A stretch of DNA of 64,000 nucleotides from Micromonospora haikouensis (lineage in GTDB: Bacteria > Actinomycetota > Actinomycetes > Mycobacteriales > Micromonosporaceae). The notes beneath the pieces are model-generated. The model did no database searches, had not been told where the DNA came from, and worked only from the letters and a program-made list of their open reading frames with translations. The stretch spans positions 62,001 to 126,000 of the forward strand of contig NZ_FMCW01000014.1 in NCBI RefSeq assembly GCF_900091595.1. Reading direction: 5' to 3'. Positions 9,438 through 17,083 of the stretch are shown here, piece by piece (within the stretch, counting starts at the first letter, position 1; every line of letters starts with the position of its first letter). A program made the position numbers and the translations under genes.

Positions 9438-9955
9438 GGTCGCAAGGCGAGCGAGCTTCAGCGCCTCGACGCGCACCACGCGGACGCGCTGCTGCGCTTC
9501 GAGCGCGACAATCGCGCGTACTTCGCGCGGTGGGTGCCGGATCGGGGAGACGACCACTTCGCCGGGTTCGCCGAGCGGCACGCGGCGCTGCTCGCCACGC
9601 AGGCCACCGGCCAGTGCCACTTCCATGTCCTGCTCGACGAGGACGGTGCAGTGTTGGGCCGGTTCAACCTGGTCAACGTCGCCGACGGCAGCGCGAGCTG
9701 GGTTTCCGGGTGGCCGAGCGAGCCTGCGGCCGGGGCGTGGCGACCGATGGGGTGCGCCGGGTGCTCGGCCTGGCTCGCGACCCGTACGGGCTGCGCCGGC
9801 TGGTCGCGTCGGCGGACCGGGAGAATGCCGGCTCGCTCGGGGTGCTGCGGCGCACCGGGTTCACGGCGGTCGGCGAGGTGCTGCTCGACGGGCGGCCCGG
9901 GGTGCGGCACGTCCGCGAGCTGGGGTGTGACCAGGCGCGTCCACCAATCGGGTGA
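9438..9955 (+). pseudogene. GNAT-family N-acetyltransferase, frameshifted and lacking a normal start
   Basis: Two frames together give one ribosomal-protein-type GNAT. The first frame reads LQRLDAHHADALLRFERDNR and later CHFHVLLDEDGAVLGRFNLV up to ADGSA (about 9695). The second frame then reads ELGFRVAERACGRGVATDGV (acetyl-CoA loop) and ends GVRHVRELG. A single missing G near 9694 (GCGAG instead of GCGGAG) explains the switch. No ATG or GTG lies in frame between the stop at 9435 and the conserved start of the domain, so the 5' end also looks lost. A sequencing error could explain the shift but not the missing start. Confidence 0.65.
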
Positions 9956-10019
9956 CGGCTGTTTCCGCTGGTGGCCTCGGGGTACCGGTCGATCATCAGC
10001 CGAACCTAGGAGGCCACCC

Positions 10020-10520
10020 GTGTCGACCGATGCCATCGTCGTGCTCAAAGAGGACCACAAGGAGATGCGCCGCCTGTTCAGGGCCTTCCAGGATGCGCAG
10101 GACGGGCCGGCGAGCCAGCGGCAGAAGCTGGTGGGGCAGATCCTGGAGGCCCTCACGGTGCACACCTACCTGGAGAACGAGGTGATGTACCCGGAGGTCC
10201 GCAAGCTGCTGCCGGACCTGGAGGACGACATCCTCGAATCGTACGAGGAGCACCACGTGGCCGACCTGCTCTGCGCCGAGCTGGCCACCATGGACGCCGA
10301 CGACGACCACTTCAACGCCAAGACCACGGTGCTGATCGAGAACGTGGAGCACCACGTCGAGGAGGAGGAGCAGGAGTGGTTCCCGAAGGTGCGGGAGGCG
10401 CTCGGCCGCAAGCAGTTGCAGGAGATCGGCGAGCGGATGCTCGCGCTGCGCGCCGACGCCCCGCGCAGCCCCACCGCCCCGAAGGCGATCAAGAAGGCGC
10501 TGGACGCGGTCACCGCCTGA
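10020..10520 (+). CDS. Hemerythrin-like HHE-domain protein
   Basis: 166-aa four-helix-bundle protein. It starts at GTG 10020 behind a perfect AGGAGG (10008-10013). Iron-ligand motifs are in place: LKEDHKEMRRLF, LTVHTYLENEVMYPEV (HxxxE), SYEEHHVADLL and NVEHHVEEEEQEWFP. The family binds a di-iron site and is linked to oxygen or nitric-oxide sensing and iron handling. The C-terminal tail is Lys/Ala-rich (PTAPKAIKKALDAV). It is monocistronic and ends just before a long palindrome. Confidence 0.88.
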   Translation: MSTDAIVVLKEDHKEMRRLFRAFQDAQDGPASQRQKLVGQILEALTVHTYLENEVMYPEVRKLLPDLEDDILESYEEHHVADLLCAELATMDADDDHFNAKTTVLIENVEHHVEEEEQEWFPKVREALGRKQLQEIGERMLALRADAPRSPTAPKAIKKALDAVTA

Positions 10521-10538
10521 CCGCGCCCCGCACGCGAT

Positions 10539-10581
10539 TCTTGGACAGTTGTCGTCCGCTCGTGACGGCAACTGTCCAAGA
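10539..10581. repeat. 18-bp-arm palindrome between convergent genes, copy 1 of a dispersed element
   Basis: Left arm 10539-10556 and right arm 10564-10581 are complementary at 17 of 18 positions around a 7-nt loop (core TTGGACAGTTG / CAACTGTCCAA). It lies between the ends of two convergent genes and could serve as a bidirectional terminator. Its 22-bp segment 10557-10578 recurs exactly, inverted, at 48046-48067. Confidence 0.7.
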
Positions 10582-10613
10582 TCCGGAGGGGGCGGATCAG
10601 TCCGGGGGGTGGA

Positions 10614-11459
10614 TCAGGTCGGGGGCGGGAGGATCTGGCGGAGCTGGCCCGGTGGGACGGAGCGGCGTCGCCACTCGCGGGGGTAGCCGACCGACACCTC
10701 TTCGAAGCGCACCCCGTCGTGCCAGGTCGTGCGGGGGATGTGCAGGTGGCCGTAGACGGCCGCGGCGGCCCCGTAGCGCACGTGCCAGTCCGCGGTGGCG
10801 TCGGTGCCGCACCACTGGGCGAAGATCGGATAGCGCAGGATCCGGGTCGGCTCGCGCACCAGCGGCCAGTGGCTGACCAGCACCGTCGGCAGCGCCGGGT
10901 CGCGGGCGTCGAGCCGCGCGGCCGTCTCGGCGAGCCGGGCCGCGCACCAGTCCTGCCGGCTCGGGTACGGGTCCGGGTGCAGCAGGTATTCGTCGGTGCA
11001 GACGATGCCGGTGGCGTACGCCTCGGCCAGGGCCGCCTCGCGGGTGTCGAGGCCCTCGGGCCGCCAGGTGTAGTCGTAGAGCAGGAACAGCGGCACGACC
11101 AGCGCCGGCCCGCCGGGGCCCCGCCACACCGGGTAGGGATCCTCCGGGGTGACCACGCCCAGGGCGCGGCAGACGTCGACCAGGTGCCGGTAGCGGGCCA
11201 CCCCGCGCAGGGTGACCGGGTCGCTCGACGGCGTCCACAGGTCGTGGTTGCCCGGGGCCCACACCACCTTCGCGAAGCGCCGGCTGAGCAGGCCCAGCGC
11301 CCATTCGATGTCCGCCACGGTGTCGGCGACGTCGCCCGCGACCAGCAGCCAGTCGCCCGGTGAACGGGGGCGCAGGCCCTCGACGATCGCCCGGTTCTCC
11401 GCGTATGTCACATGCAGGTCGCTGATCGCGAGCAGCGCCCCGTCGTCCTCCCCCACCAC
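10614..11459 (-). CDS. Calcineurin-like metallophosphoesterase
   Basis: 281-aa two-metal phosphoesterase with every family motif in order: ISDLHV (DxH), VAGDVAD (GDxxD), APGNHDLW (GNHD), VSHWPL, and VYGHLHIPR (GHxH). It starts MVGEDDGALLAISDLH. No signal peptide or membrane segment, so it should be cytosolic. The substrate cannot be deduced. It is divergent from the riboswitch-controlled glyA and convergent with the hemerythrin gene. Confidence 0.9.
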   Translation of the reverse strand: MVGEDDGALLAISDLHVTYAENRAIVEGLRPRSPGDWLLVAGDVADTVADIEWALGLLSRRFAKVVWAPGNHDLWTPSSDPVTLRGVARYRHLVDVCRALGVVTPEDPYPVWRGPGGPALVVPLFLLYDYTWRPEGLDTREAALAEAYATGIVCTDEYLLHPDPYPSRQDWCAARLAETAARLDARDPALPTVLVSHWPLVREPTRILRYPIFAQWCGTDATADWHVRYGAAAAVYGHLHIPRTTWHDGVRFEEVSVGYPREWRRRSVPPGQLRQILPPPT

Positions 11460-11539
11460 CAGTCGATCCTACGGGAGCCGCCGCGAACGCGGAGACCGCC
11501 GAAGGTGGTCCGGCCCGGCCCGCCCCAGGGCGGACCGGG

Positions 11540-11545
11540 TAGGAT
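11540..11545 (+). promoter_or_regulatory. Candidate -10 box for glyA
   Basis: TAGGAT sits 6 bp before the first conserved riboswitch base, so transcription would begin right at the aptamer. No clear -35 match lies 16-18 bp upstream. Confidence 0.4.
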
Positions 11546-11550
11546 CGGGC

Positions 11551-11632
11551 CGGGCCGTGACTGGCGCGTGGGGATGGACAACCATCGGGAAGCGGTCCCG
11601 TCATCAGGACGTCTGCCGAGCGCCTGGGCCTT
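11551..11632 (+). ncRNA. ZTP/ZMP (pfl-motif) riboswitch in the glyA leader
   Basis: The leader carries both conserved blocks of the pfl motif in the right order: CCGTGACTGGCG at the start, then GGACAACCATCGGGAAGCGG, and after a variable loop GCCGAGCGCCTGGGC. The 3' block can pair back to form the known pseudoknot. ZTP riboswitches turn on folate and one-carbon genes when 10-formyl-THF is low, and glyA is a classical target. The ribosome site AGGAGG (11645-11650) lies 13 nt downstream, which suits control at translation initiation. Confidence 0.85.
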
Positions 11633-11654
11633 CCGCACGTCACCAGGAGGTCGC

Positions 11655-13094
11655 ATGTCGTCGCCGAACGCCGAATCCACCGCCTTCCGCAGCGCCCTCG
11701 AGGTGATCCGCGCCGTCGAGCCCCGGGTCGCCGACGCGATCGGGGCGGAGCTGGCAGACCAGCGCGAGTCGCTGAAGTTGATCGCGAGCGAGAACTACGC
11801 CTCCCCCGCCACGCTGCTGGCGATGGGCAACTGGTTCAGCGACAAGTACGCCGAGGGCACGGTCGGCCGCCGCTTCTACGCGGGCTGCCAGAACGTGGAC
11901 ACCGTCGAGGCGCTCGCCGCCGAGCACGCCCGGGAGCTGTTCGGCGCGTCGCACGCGTACGTGCAGCCGCACTCGGGCATCGACGCGAACCTGGTGGCGT
12001 TCTGGGCGATCCTGGCCGACCGGGTGGAGTCCCCGGCCCTGAAGCGGGCGCAGGTGCGTCAGGTCAACGACCTGACCGAGGAGGACTGGTTCGCGCTGCG
12101 CCGCGAGCTGGGCGACCAGCGGATGCTCGGCATGTCGCTGGACGCGGGCGGTCACCTCACCCACGGTTTCCGGCCGAACATTTCCGGCAAGATGTTCGAC
12201 CAGCGCAGCTACGGCACCGACCCGGCCACCGGCCTGATCGACTACGACCGGGTCGCCGAGGCGGCCCGCGAGTTCCGGCCGTTGATCCTGGTCGCCGGCT
12301 ACTCGGCGTACCCGAGGAAGGTCAACTTCCGGATCATGCGGGAGATCGCCGACTCGGTGGGCGCGACGTTCATGGTCGACATGGCGCACTTCGCCGGCCT
12401 GGTGGCCGGCAAGGTCTTCACCGGCGACTTCGACCCGGTGCCGCACGCGCACATCGTCACCACCACCACCCACAAGTCGCTGCGCGGCCCGCGCGGCGGC
12501 ATGGTGCTGTGCGGCCCGGAGCTGGCCGACCAGGTCGACCGGGGCTGCCCGATGGTGCTCGGCGGTCCGCTGCCGCACGTGATGGCCGCCAAGGCGGTCG
12601 CCCTGGCCGAGGCGCGTCGCCCCGACTTCGCCGACTACGCGCAGCGCATCGTCGACAACGCCCAGGCCCTCGCCGAGGGGCTGCTGCGCCGGGGCGCGAC
12701 GCTGGTCACCGGTGGCACCGACAACCACCTGGTGCTCATCGACGTCTCCGGGTACGGCCTGACCGGCCGGCAGGCCGAGCAGGCGCTGCTGGACTCGGGC
12801 ATCGTCACCAACCGCAACGCGGTCCCGCAGGACCCGAACGGCGCGTGGTACACCTCGGGCATCCGGATCGGCACCCCCGCCCTGACCACCCGGGGCCTGG
12901 GCACCGCCGAGATGGACGCGACGGCCGAGCTGATCCACACCGTGCTCAGCCAGACCACGCCGGGGTCGAACGCCGACGGCACGCCGTCGAAGGCCAAGTA
13001 TGTCCTGGACCCGGCCCTGGCCGACAAGGTCAGCCGCCAGGCCACCGACCTCCTGTCGACCCACCCCCTCTACCCCTCGGTCACCCTGGCCTGA
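11655..13094 (+). CDS. glyA: Serine hydroxymethyltransferase
   Basis: PLP enzyme (479 aa) that interconverts serine and glycine and makes 5,10-methylene-THF. The ATG at 11655 follows AGGAGG; the longer open frame upstream is the riboswitch. Motifs: LKLIASENYASPATL, KYAEGTVGRRFYAGC, HSGIDANLVAF, HIVTTTTHKSLRGPRGG with the PLP lysine (THK), and RIGTPALTTRG. It is about 50 residues longer than E. coli GlyA, chiefly through an insertion around residues 110-150 and a C-terminal tail, as in a known actinobacterial subgroup. It is expressed alone under the ZTP riboswitch. Confidence 0.95.
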   Translation: MSSPNAESTAFRSALEVIRAVEPRVADAIGAELADQRESLKLIASENYASPATLLAMGNWFSDKYAEGTVGRRFYAGCQNVDTVEALAAEHARELFGASHAYVQPHSGIDANLVAFWAILADRVESPALKRAQVRQVNDLTEEDWFALRRELGDQRMLGMSLDAGGHLTHGFRPNISGKMFDQRSYGTDPATGLIDYDRVAEAAREFRPLILVAGYSAYPRKVNFRIMREIADSVGATFMVDMAHFAGLVAGKVFTGDFDPVPHAHIVTTTTHKSLRGPRGGMVLCGPELADQVDRGCPMVLGGPLPHVMAAKAVALAEARRPDFADYAQRIVDNAQALAEGLLRRGATLVTGGTDNHLVLIDVSGYGLTGRQAEQALLDSGIVTNRNAVPQDPNGAWYTSGIRIGTPALTTRGLGTAEMDATAELIHTVLSQTTPGSNADGTPSKAKYVLDPALADKVSRQATDLLSTHPLYPSVTLA

Positions 13095-13110
13095 CCGGCC
13101 CCCACCTGTT

Positions 13111-13172
13111 CGGTGATCAAGAGAAAAGCGTCATCGTCGAGATCGACTTTGACGCTTTTCTCTTGATCACCG
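13111..13172. repeat. Perfect long inverted repeat between convergent genes
   Basis: Arms 13111-13133 and 13150-13172 are exactly complementary over 23 bp around a 16-nt loop (outer ends CGGTGATCAAG / CTTGATCACCG). It lies 17 bp after the glyA stop and before the convergent small gene. It is a likely bidirectional terminator, although arms this long and exact are unusual for one. Confidence 0.8.
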
Positions 13173-13226
13173 GGGCGGGGCGGTACGGCGGGACGCCGGG
13201 ACGCCCCGGGAGAGCGGGCGGGCGGG

Positions 13227-13487
13227 TCAGGCCATGGGGCGCTTGAGGTGGTAGCGGTGGACCTCGGTGCTGCCCTGGACGTTGTTCACGTCCTCGGCGG
13301 CGGAGACCAGCTCCCAGCCTTCCCGGCCGGCCCGGTTGAGGTGCGCGATCGCGGTGTCGCCGTACGCGGTGATGTCGGTGCGGGACCCGTCCGGGCCGTA
13401 CCACACGAACGAGACGTGGAAATTGCGCCCCTGCCCCTGGTAGCGGCGGACCAACAGTGCGTACTCCCATGCGACCATGCGGTCCAT
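13227..13487 (-). CDS. Small DUF4177-like protein
   Basis: 86-aa protein, MDRMVAWEYALLVRRYQGQG at the start and GREGWELVSAAEDV in the middle. A beta-strand opening with WEYALL and a GWELV motif is typical of DUF4177-like small actinobacterial proteins of unknown role. The start could be the second Met (13478); neither has a strong ribosome site. It lies next to the cluster border (hpgT ends at 13549), with nothing that ties it to the cluster. Confidence 0.65.
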   Translation of the reverse strand: MDRMVAWEYALLVRRYQGQGRNFHVSFVWYGPDGSRTDITAYGDTAIAHLNRAGREGWELVSAAEDVNNVQGSTEVHRYHLKRPMA

Positions 13488-13548
13488 TATGGCCGGTCCG
13501 CCCGGGCGCGTGGCGCACGGGGGGTGGCGGAACGACGACAGTGCGGGG

Positions 13549-14913
13549 TCAGCGCCGCGCCGCCGGGACGGGCGACCGGGCCAGCTCGTCGGCGATCAGC
13601 GCGGCGAGCCGGTCGAGGCCGGCGTCGATCTGCGCGGGCGTCACGGCGCTGATCGACAGCCGCAGCGCGGCCACCGGCGCGGTGTCGTCGTAGAAGTGGG
13701 CCATCGGCGTCCACAGCACGCCGTAGTCCTCGGCGGAGCGGCGCAGCAGCGCGTCGTCGACGGGGAACGGGACGCTCACCACGGCGAAGAAGCCGCCCGC
13801 CGGGACGTTCCACCGCACCGGCGACGGATCGGGGAACCGCCGGGCGAGGCCGTCGACGAGGTGGCGCAGGTTGCGGGCGTACGCGGCGCGCTCGCGGGTG
13901 TTGGCGGCGACGAGGCTGCACCCGTGGGCGATCAGCGCCCCGCCGACGACGGCCTGGGCGATGGCCGAGGTGTTCACCGTGACCATGCTCTTGATCTTGG
14001 CGAGCTGGTCGGCGAGCGGCCCGACGGTCCCGTCGGCGTCGCGCACCCGCTGGTCGGCGACCACGTAGCCGACCCGCGCCCCGGGCAGCACGGTCTTGGC
14101 GAACGAGCCGAGGTAGACCACCCGCCGCGCGGTGTCGAGGGCCTTGAGCGTCGGCACCCGCCCCGCCCCGTCGGCGTGGAACAGCCCGTACGGGTTGTCC
14201 TCGATCAGCAGCAGGTCCTCGGCGGCGGCGAGGTCCAGCAGCCGCCGCCGGTCGGCCAGGTCGATGCTCGCCCCGGACGGGTTGGCGAAGTCGGGCATCA
14301 CGTAGCAGGCGCGCGGGCGCAGCCCCTCGGCGCGGGCCCGGCGCACCTGCTCGCGCAGGTCCGCCAGGTCGATCCCGGCCGGGCCGCCGGCCACCGGACG
14401 CACCGGCAGGTCCACGAGCCGGGCCGCGCCGGTCAGCCCGACGTACGTCGGGGCGACGGCGAGCAGCACGTCGGCGGGGCCGGCGCGCAGCGCCCGCAGC
14501 ACCAGCAGCATCGCCTCCTGGCAGCCGACGGTCACCACGATCGACTCCGGGTCGACGGTGATCTCCTCGTCGACGGCGAGGTTGCGGGCGACGAGGTCGT
14601 GGATGATGCCCTTGGTGCGGCCGTACTGGAACAGGGCGCGGTGCACCTGCGCCGGGCCGTAGCCGAGGTCGTCGGCCAGGTGGGCGCGGAACGTCTCCAG
14701 GTGCCGGTGCAGGTCGGCGACGTCGAAGAACTCCTCGTACGGGCGGCCGGCGGCCAGCGACACCGCGTCGGGATAGCGCTGGGCGACCTCGTTGAGGAAG
14801 TTCATCGAGTTCAGCGCGGGGTCGCCGACCGCCGGGTGCAGGTCGGCCACCTCCAGATCGGCCACGGCCAGGTCGGCGTGCGCGCTCAGGTCCACCGGTC
14901 GTCCACCGTCCAC
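13549..14913 (-). CDS. hpgT: 4-hydroxyphenylglycine aminotransferase (HpgT-type)
   Basis: 454-aa fold-type-I PLP aminotransferase. It shows VGCQEAMLLVLRAL, YVMPDFANPSG, LIEDNPYGLF and the PLP lysine Lys273 in GSFAKTVLPGARVGYVV. The start is the GTG at 14913, placed 2 nt after the hmo stop behind GGAAGG. In glycopeptide clusters HpgT converts 4-hydroxyphenylglyoxylate to L-4-hydroxyphenylglycine with tyrosine as the amino donor, which regenerates the HmaS substrate. Direct coupling to hmo and the presence of hmaS at 30-31 kb make this role much more likely than a general aminotransferase. Last gene of its operon. Confidence 0.85.
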   Translation of the reverse strand: MDGGRPVDLSAHADLAVADLEVADLHPAVGDPALNSMNFLNEVAQRYPDAVSLAAGRPYEEFFDVADLHRHLETFRAHLADDLGYGPAQVHRALFQYGRTKGIIHDLVARNLAVDEEITVDPESIVVTVGCQEAMLLVLRALRAGPADVLLAVAPTYVGLTGAARLVDLPVRPVAGGPAGIDLADLREQVRRARAEGLRPRACYVMPDFANPSGASIDLADRRRLLDLAAAEDLLLIEDNPYGLFHADGAGRVPTLKALDTARRVVYLGSFAKTVLPGARVGYVVADQRVRDADGTVGPLADQLAKIKSMVTVNTSAIAQAVVGGALIAHGCSLVAANTRERAAYARNLRHLVDGLARRFPDPSPVRWNVPAGGFFAVVSVPFPVDDALLRRSAEDYGVLWTPMAHFYDDTAPVAALRLSISAVTPAQIDAGLDRLAALIADELARSPVPAARR

Positions 14914-14915
14914 GT

Positions 14916-16070
14916 TCAGCCTTCCGTGATCGTACGCAGGTCGCGGGCCTCCGCCGGGTCGGCGCACCCGGCGAGGGTGAGGGCGTCGCGCAGCTCCGCC
15001 GCGAGCAGCGCGAACGCGGCGTCGGCACCGGCCCGCCCGCCGACGGCCAGCGCCCACAGCAGGGGCCGGCCCACCAGCACCCCCGACGCGCCCAGCGCCA
15101 GGGCGCGCAGCACGTCGACGCCGCCGCTGATGCCGCCGTCGACCAGCACCTCGCACCGGTCGCCGACGGCGGTGCGCACCTGCGGCAGCATGGTCAGCCC
15201 GGCGGGGGCGGCGTCGAGCTGCCGCCCGCCGTGGTTGGACACCACCACCGCGTCCGCGCCCGCGTCGGCGGCCAGCACCGCGTCGCGGGGGTCGAGGACG
15301 CCCTTGACCACCAGCGGCAGGTCCGTGCGCCCCCGCAGCCAGGCGACGTCGGACCAGGTGAGGGCCGAGGCGAACGCGGCGCTGGTGTGCCGGGCCACGG
15401 CCGAGGTGCCGGGCGTGCCGGCGTGCGCCAGGTCGTCGCGGCTGCCGGGCAGGTTCGCGGCGGCCACCTGCGGCGGCAGGGCGAACCCGTTGCGGACGTC
15501 GCGCAGCCGGGGGCCGAGGATCGGCACGTCGACGGTGAGCATGAGCGCGGTGCACCCGGCCCGCTGCGCCCGGTCCACCAGCTCGCGGACCATCCCCCGG
15601 TCCCGCAGCCAGTAGAGCTGGAACCACACCGGCCCGCCGGCCGCCGCGATCTGCTCGATGGTGGCGCTGCTCAGGGTGCTCGCCACGTAGGGCACCCCGG
15701 CCGCGCCGGCCGCCGCCGCGAGCGCGGGCTCGCCGTCGGGGTGCACGAGCCGCTGGTACGCCATCGGCGCGACCGCCACCGGCAGGTCCTGCGCCCGGCC
15801 GAGCAGCGGGGCGTCGGTGCGGGGCCGGTCGATCCCGCGCAGCATCCGGGGCAGCACGGCGACCCGGTCCAGGGCGGCCCGGTTCGCGGCGAGGGCGGTC
15901 TCGGCGCCGCTGCCGCCGGCCACGAAGTCGTACACCTCGGGCGGCAGCACCTCGCGGGCCAGCGCGGCGAAGTCGGCGAGGCTCGCCGCGAACGGCACCG
16001 CACCGGCGGACGCGGCCGCAGGCGCGGTGCCGGGCGGGGCGGGCGCGGCCGGGGCGAGCGGTTCAGCCAT
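14916..16070 (-). CDS. hmo: 4-hydroxymandelate oxidase (FMN-dependent, Hmo-type)
   Basis: 384-aa alpha-hydroxyacid oxidase. Motifs along the chain: VYDFVAGGSGAETAL, VAPMAYQRLVHPDGE, STLSSATIE, WFQLYWLRD (Tyr153), KGVLDPRDAVLAADAGADAV (Lys256 to FMN), the catalytic SNHGGRQLD (His280, Arg283), and DGGISGGVDVLRALALGA. It would oxidise 4-hydroxymandelate to 4-hydroxyphenylglyoxylate. The N-terminal 25 residues are Ala/Pro-rich. Its start overlaps the upstream hydrolase stop by 8 bp, and hpgT follows directly. On fold alone it could be a lactate or glycolate oxidase; the neighbours settle it. Confidence 0.87.
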   Translation of the reverse strand: MAEPLAPAAPAPPGTAPAAASAGAVPFAASLADFAALAREVLPPEVYDFVAGGSGAETALAANRAALDRVAVLPRMLRGIDRPRTDAPLLGRAQDLPVAVAPMAYQRLVHPDGEPALAAAAGAAGVPYVASTLSSATIEQIAAAGGPVWFQLYWLRDRGMVRELVDRAQRAGCTALMLTVDVPILGPRLRDVRNGFALPPQVAAANLPGSRDDLAHAGTPGTSAVARHTSAAFASALTWSDVAWLRGRTDLPLVVKGVLDPRDAVLAADAGADAVVVSNHGGRQLDAAPAGLTMLPQVRTAVGDRCEVLVDGGISGGVDVLRALALGASGVLVGRPLLWALAVGGRAGADAAFALLAAELRDALTLAGCADPAEARDLRTITEG

Positions 16071-17070
16071 CGACCGCGCCCGCGTCGGCCGGCACCGCCG
16101 GGGCGACGCCGAGCCGGTCGCGCAGGAACGCGGCGGCCCGGTCCTGGGCGTGCCGACCGGCGTCGAACGCCCCGGGCATGGCGAAGAACCCGTGGATCAT
16201 CCCGGGGTAGCGGGCCAGCTCCACCGGCACGCCCGCCGCGCGCAGCCGGTCGGCGTAGCGCTCCCCCTCCTCGCGCAGCGGGTCGTACTCGGCGGTGATC
16301 ACCAGGGCCGGCGGCAGGCCGGTCAGGTCCTCGGCGAGCAGCGGCGACGCGAGCGGGTTCGCCGCGTCGGCCGGATCGGGCAGGTAGTGCCCCCGGTACC
16401 AGGCCACCGAGTGCCGGTTGAACAGCAGCGGGTCCTGCTCCCCGCCGGGCCCGGCGGACTCAGCGGGATCGGCGGACCCCGCCGGCTCGGCGCGCTCACG
16501 CTGGTCGGTGTTGGGGTAGACCAGCAGCTGGGCGGCCAGCGCCGGCCCGCCGCCGTCGCGGGCCAGCAGCGTCACGGCGGCGGCGAGGTTGCCGCCGGCG
16601 CTGTCCCCGCCGACGGCCAGCCGGTCCGGGTCGGCCCCGAACTCGTCGGCGTGCGCGGCGAGCCAGGCCACGGCGGCGTGGCAGTCGTGCACCGCCGCCG
16701 GGAACGGGTGCTCCGGGGCGAGCCGGTAGCCGACCGTGACGACCTGGCAGCCCGTGGCGTTGGCCAGCCGGCGGCAGATCCCGTCGGCGGTGTCGATGCT
16801 GCCGAGGGTCCAGCCACCGCCGAAGAAGTAGACCAGGGTCGGCAGCGGGCCGGCCCCGGCCGGCCGGTGCACGCGTACCGGAAGGTCACCGGCGGGGCCG
16901 GGGACGACCGTGTCGCGTACCGCGTGCACCGGCTCGACGTCGCCGCCCCCGGCCCGGATGGCCGCCAGGTCGGCCGCGCGCGCCGCGGCGAGGGTCTGGG
17001 TGTACAGCGGCGCGACGCCGGCCGCCGCGCGCGCGGCCCGGTACGCGACCACCTGCGGGTCCAGGGGCAT
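16063..17070 (-). CDS. Alpha/beta hydrolase, hormone-sensitive-lipase family
   Basis: 335-aa HSL-type esterase. The catalytic Ser157 is in GGDSAGGN, the acid is in ITAEYDPLREEGE and the His in GMIHGFF. The oxyanion motif, normally HGGGW, reads FGGGW (Phe83), an uncommon change that may alter catalysis. A Ser/Ala/Glu/Pro insertion lies around residues 190-210. Good ribosome site AAGGAG before the ATG. It is coupled to hmo (8-bp overlap) and follows the P450. In glycopeptide clusters a hydrolase (Bhp) beside a P450 works in beta-hydroxytyrosine supply; a comparable acyl-thioester or ester hydrolysis is possible here but is inference. Confidence 0.82.
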   Translation of the reverse strand: MPLDPQVVAYRAARAAAGVAPLYTQTLAAARAADLAAIRAGGGDVEPVHAVRDTVVPGPAGDLPVRVHRPAGAGPLPTLVYFFGGGWTLGSIDTADGICRRLANATGCQVVTVGYRLAPEHPFPAAVHDCHAAVAWLAAHADEFGADPDRLAVGGDSAGGNLAAAVTLLARDGGGPALAAQLLVYPNTDQRERAEPAGSADPAESAGPGGEQDPLLFNRHSVAWYRGHYLPDPADAANPLASPLLAEDLTGLPPALVITAEYDPLREEGERYADRLRAAGVPVELARYPGMIHGFFAMPGAFDAGRHAQDRAAAFLRDRLGVAPAVPADAGAVDG

Positions 17071-17083
17071 GGGTGGGTCTCCT

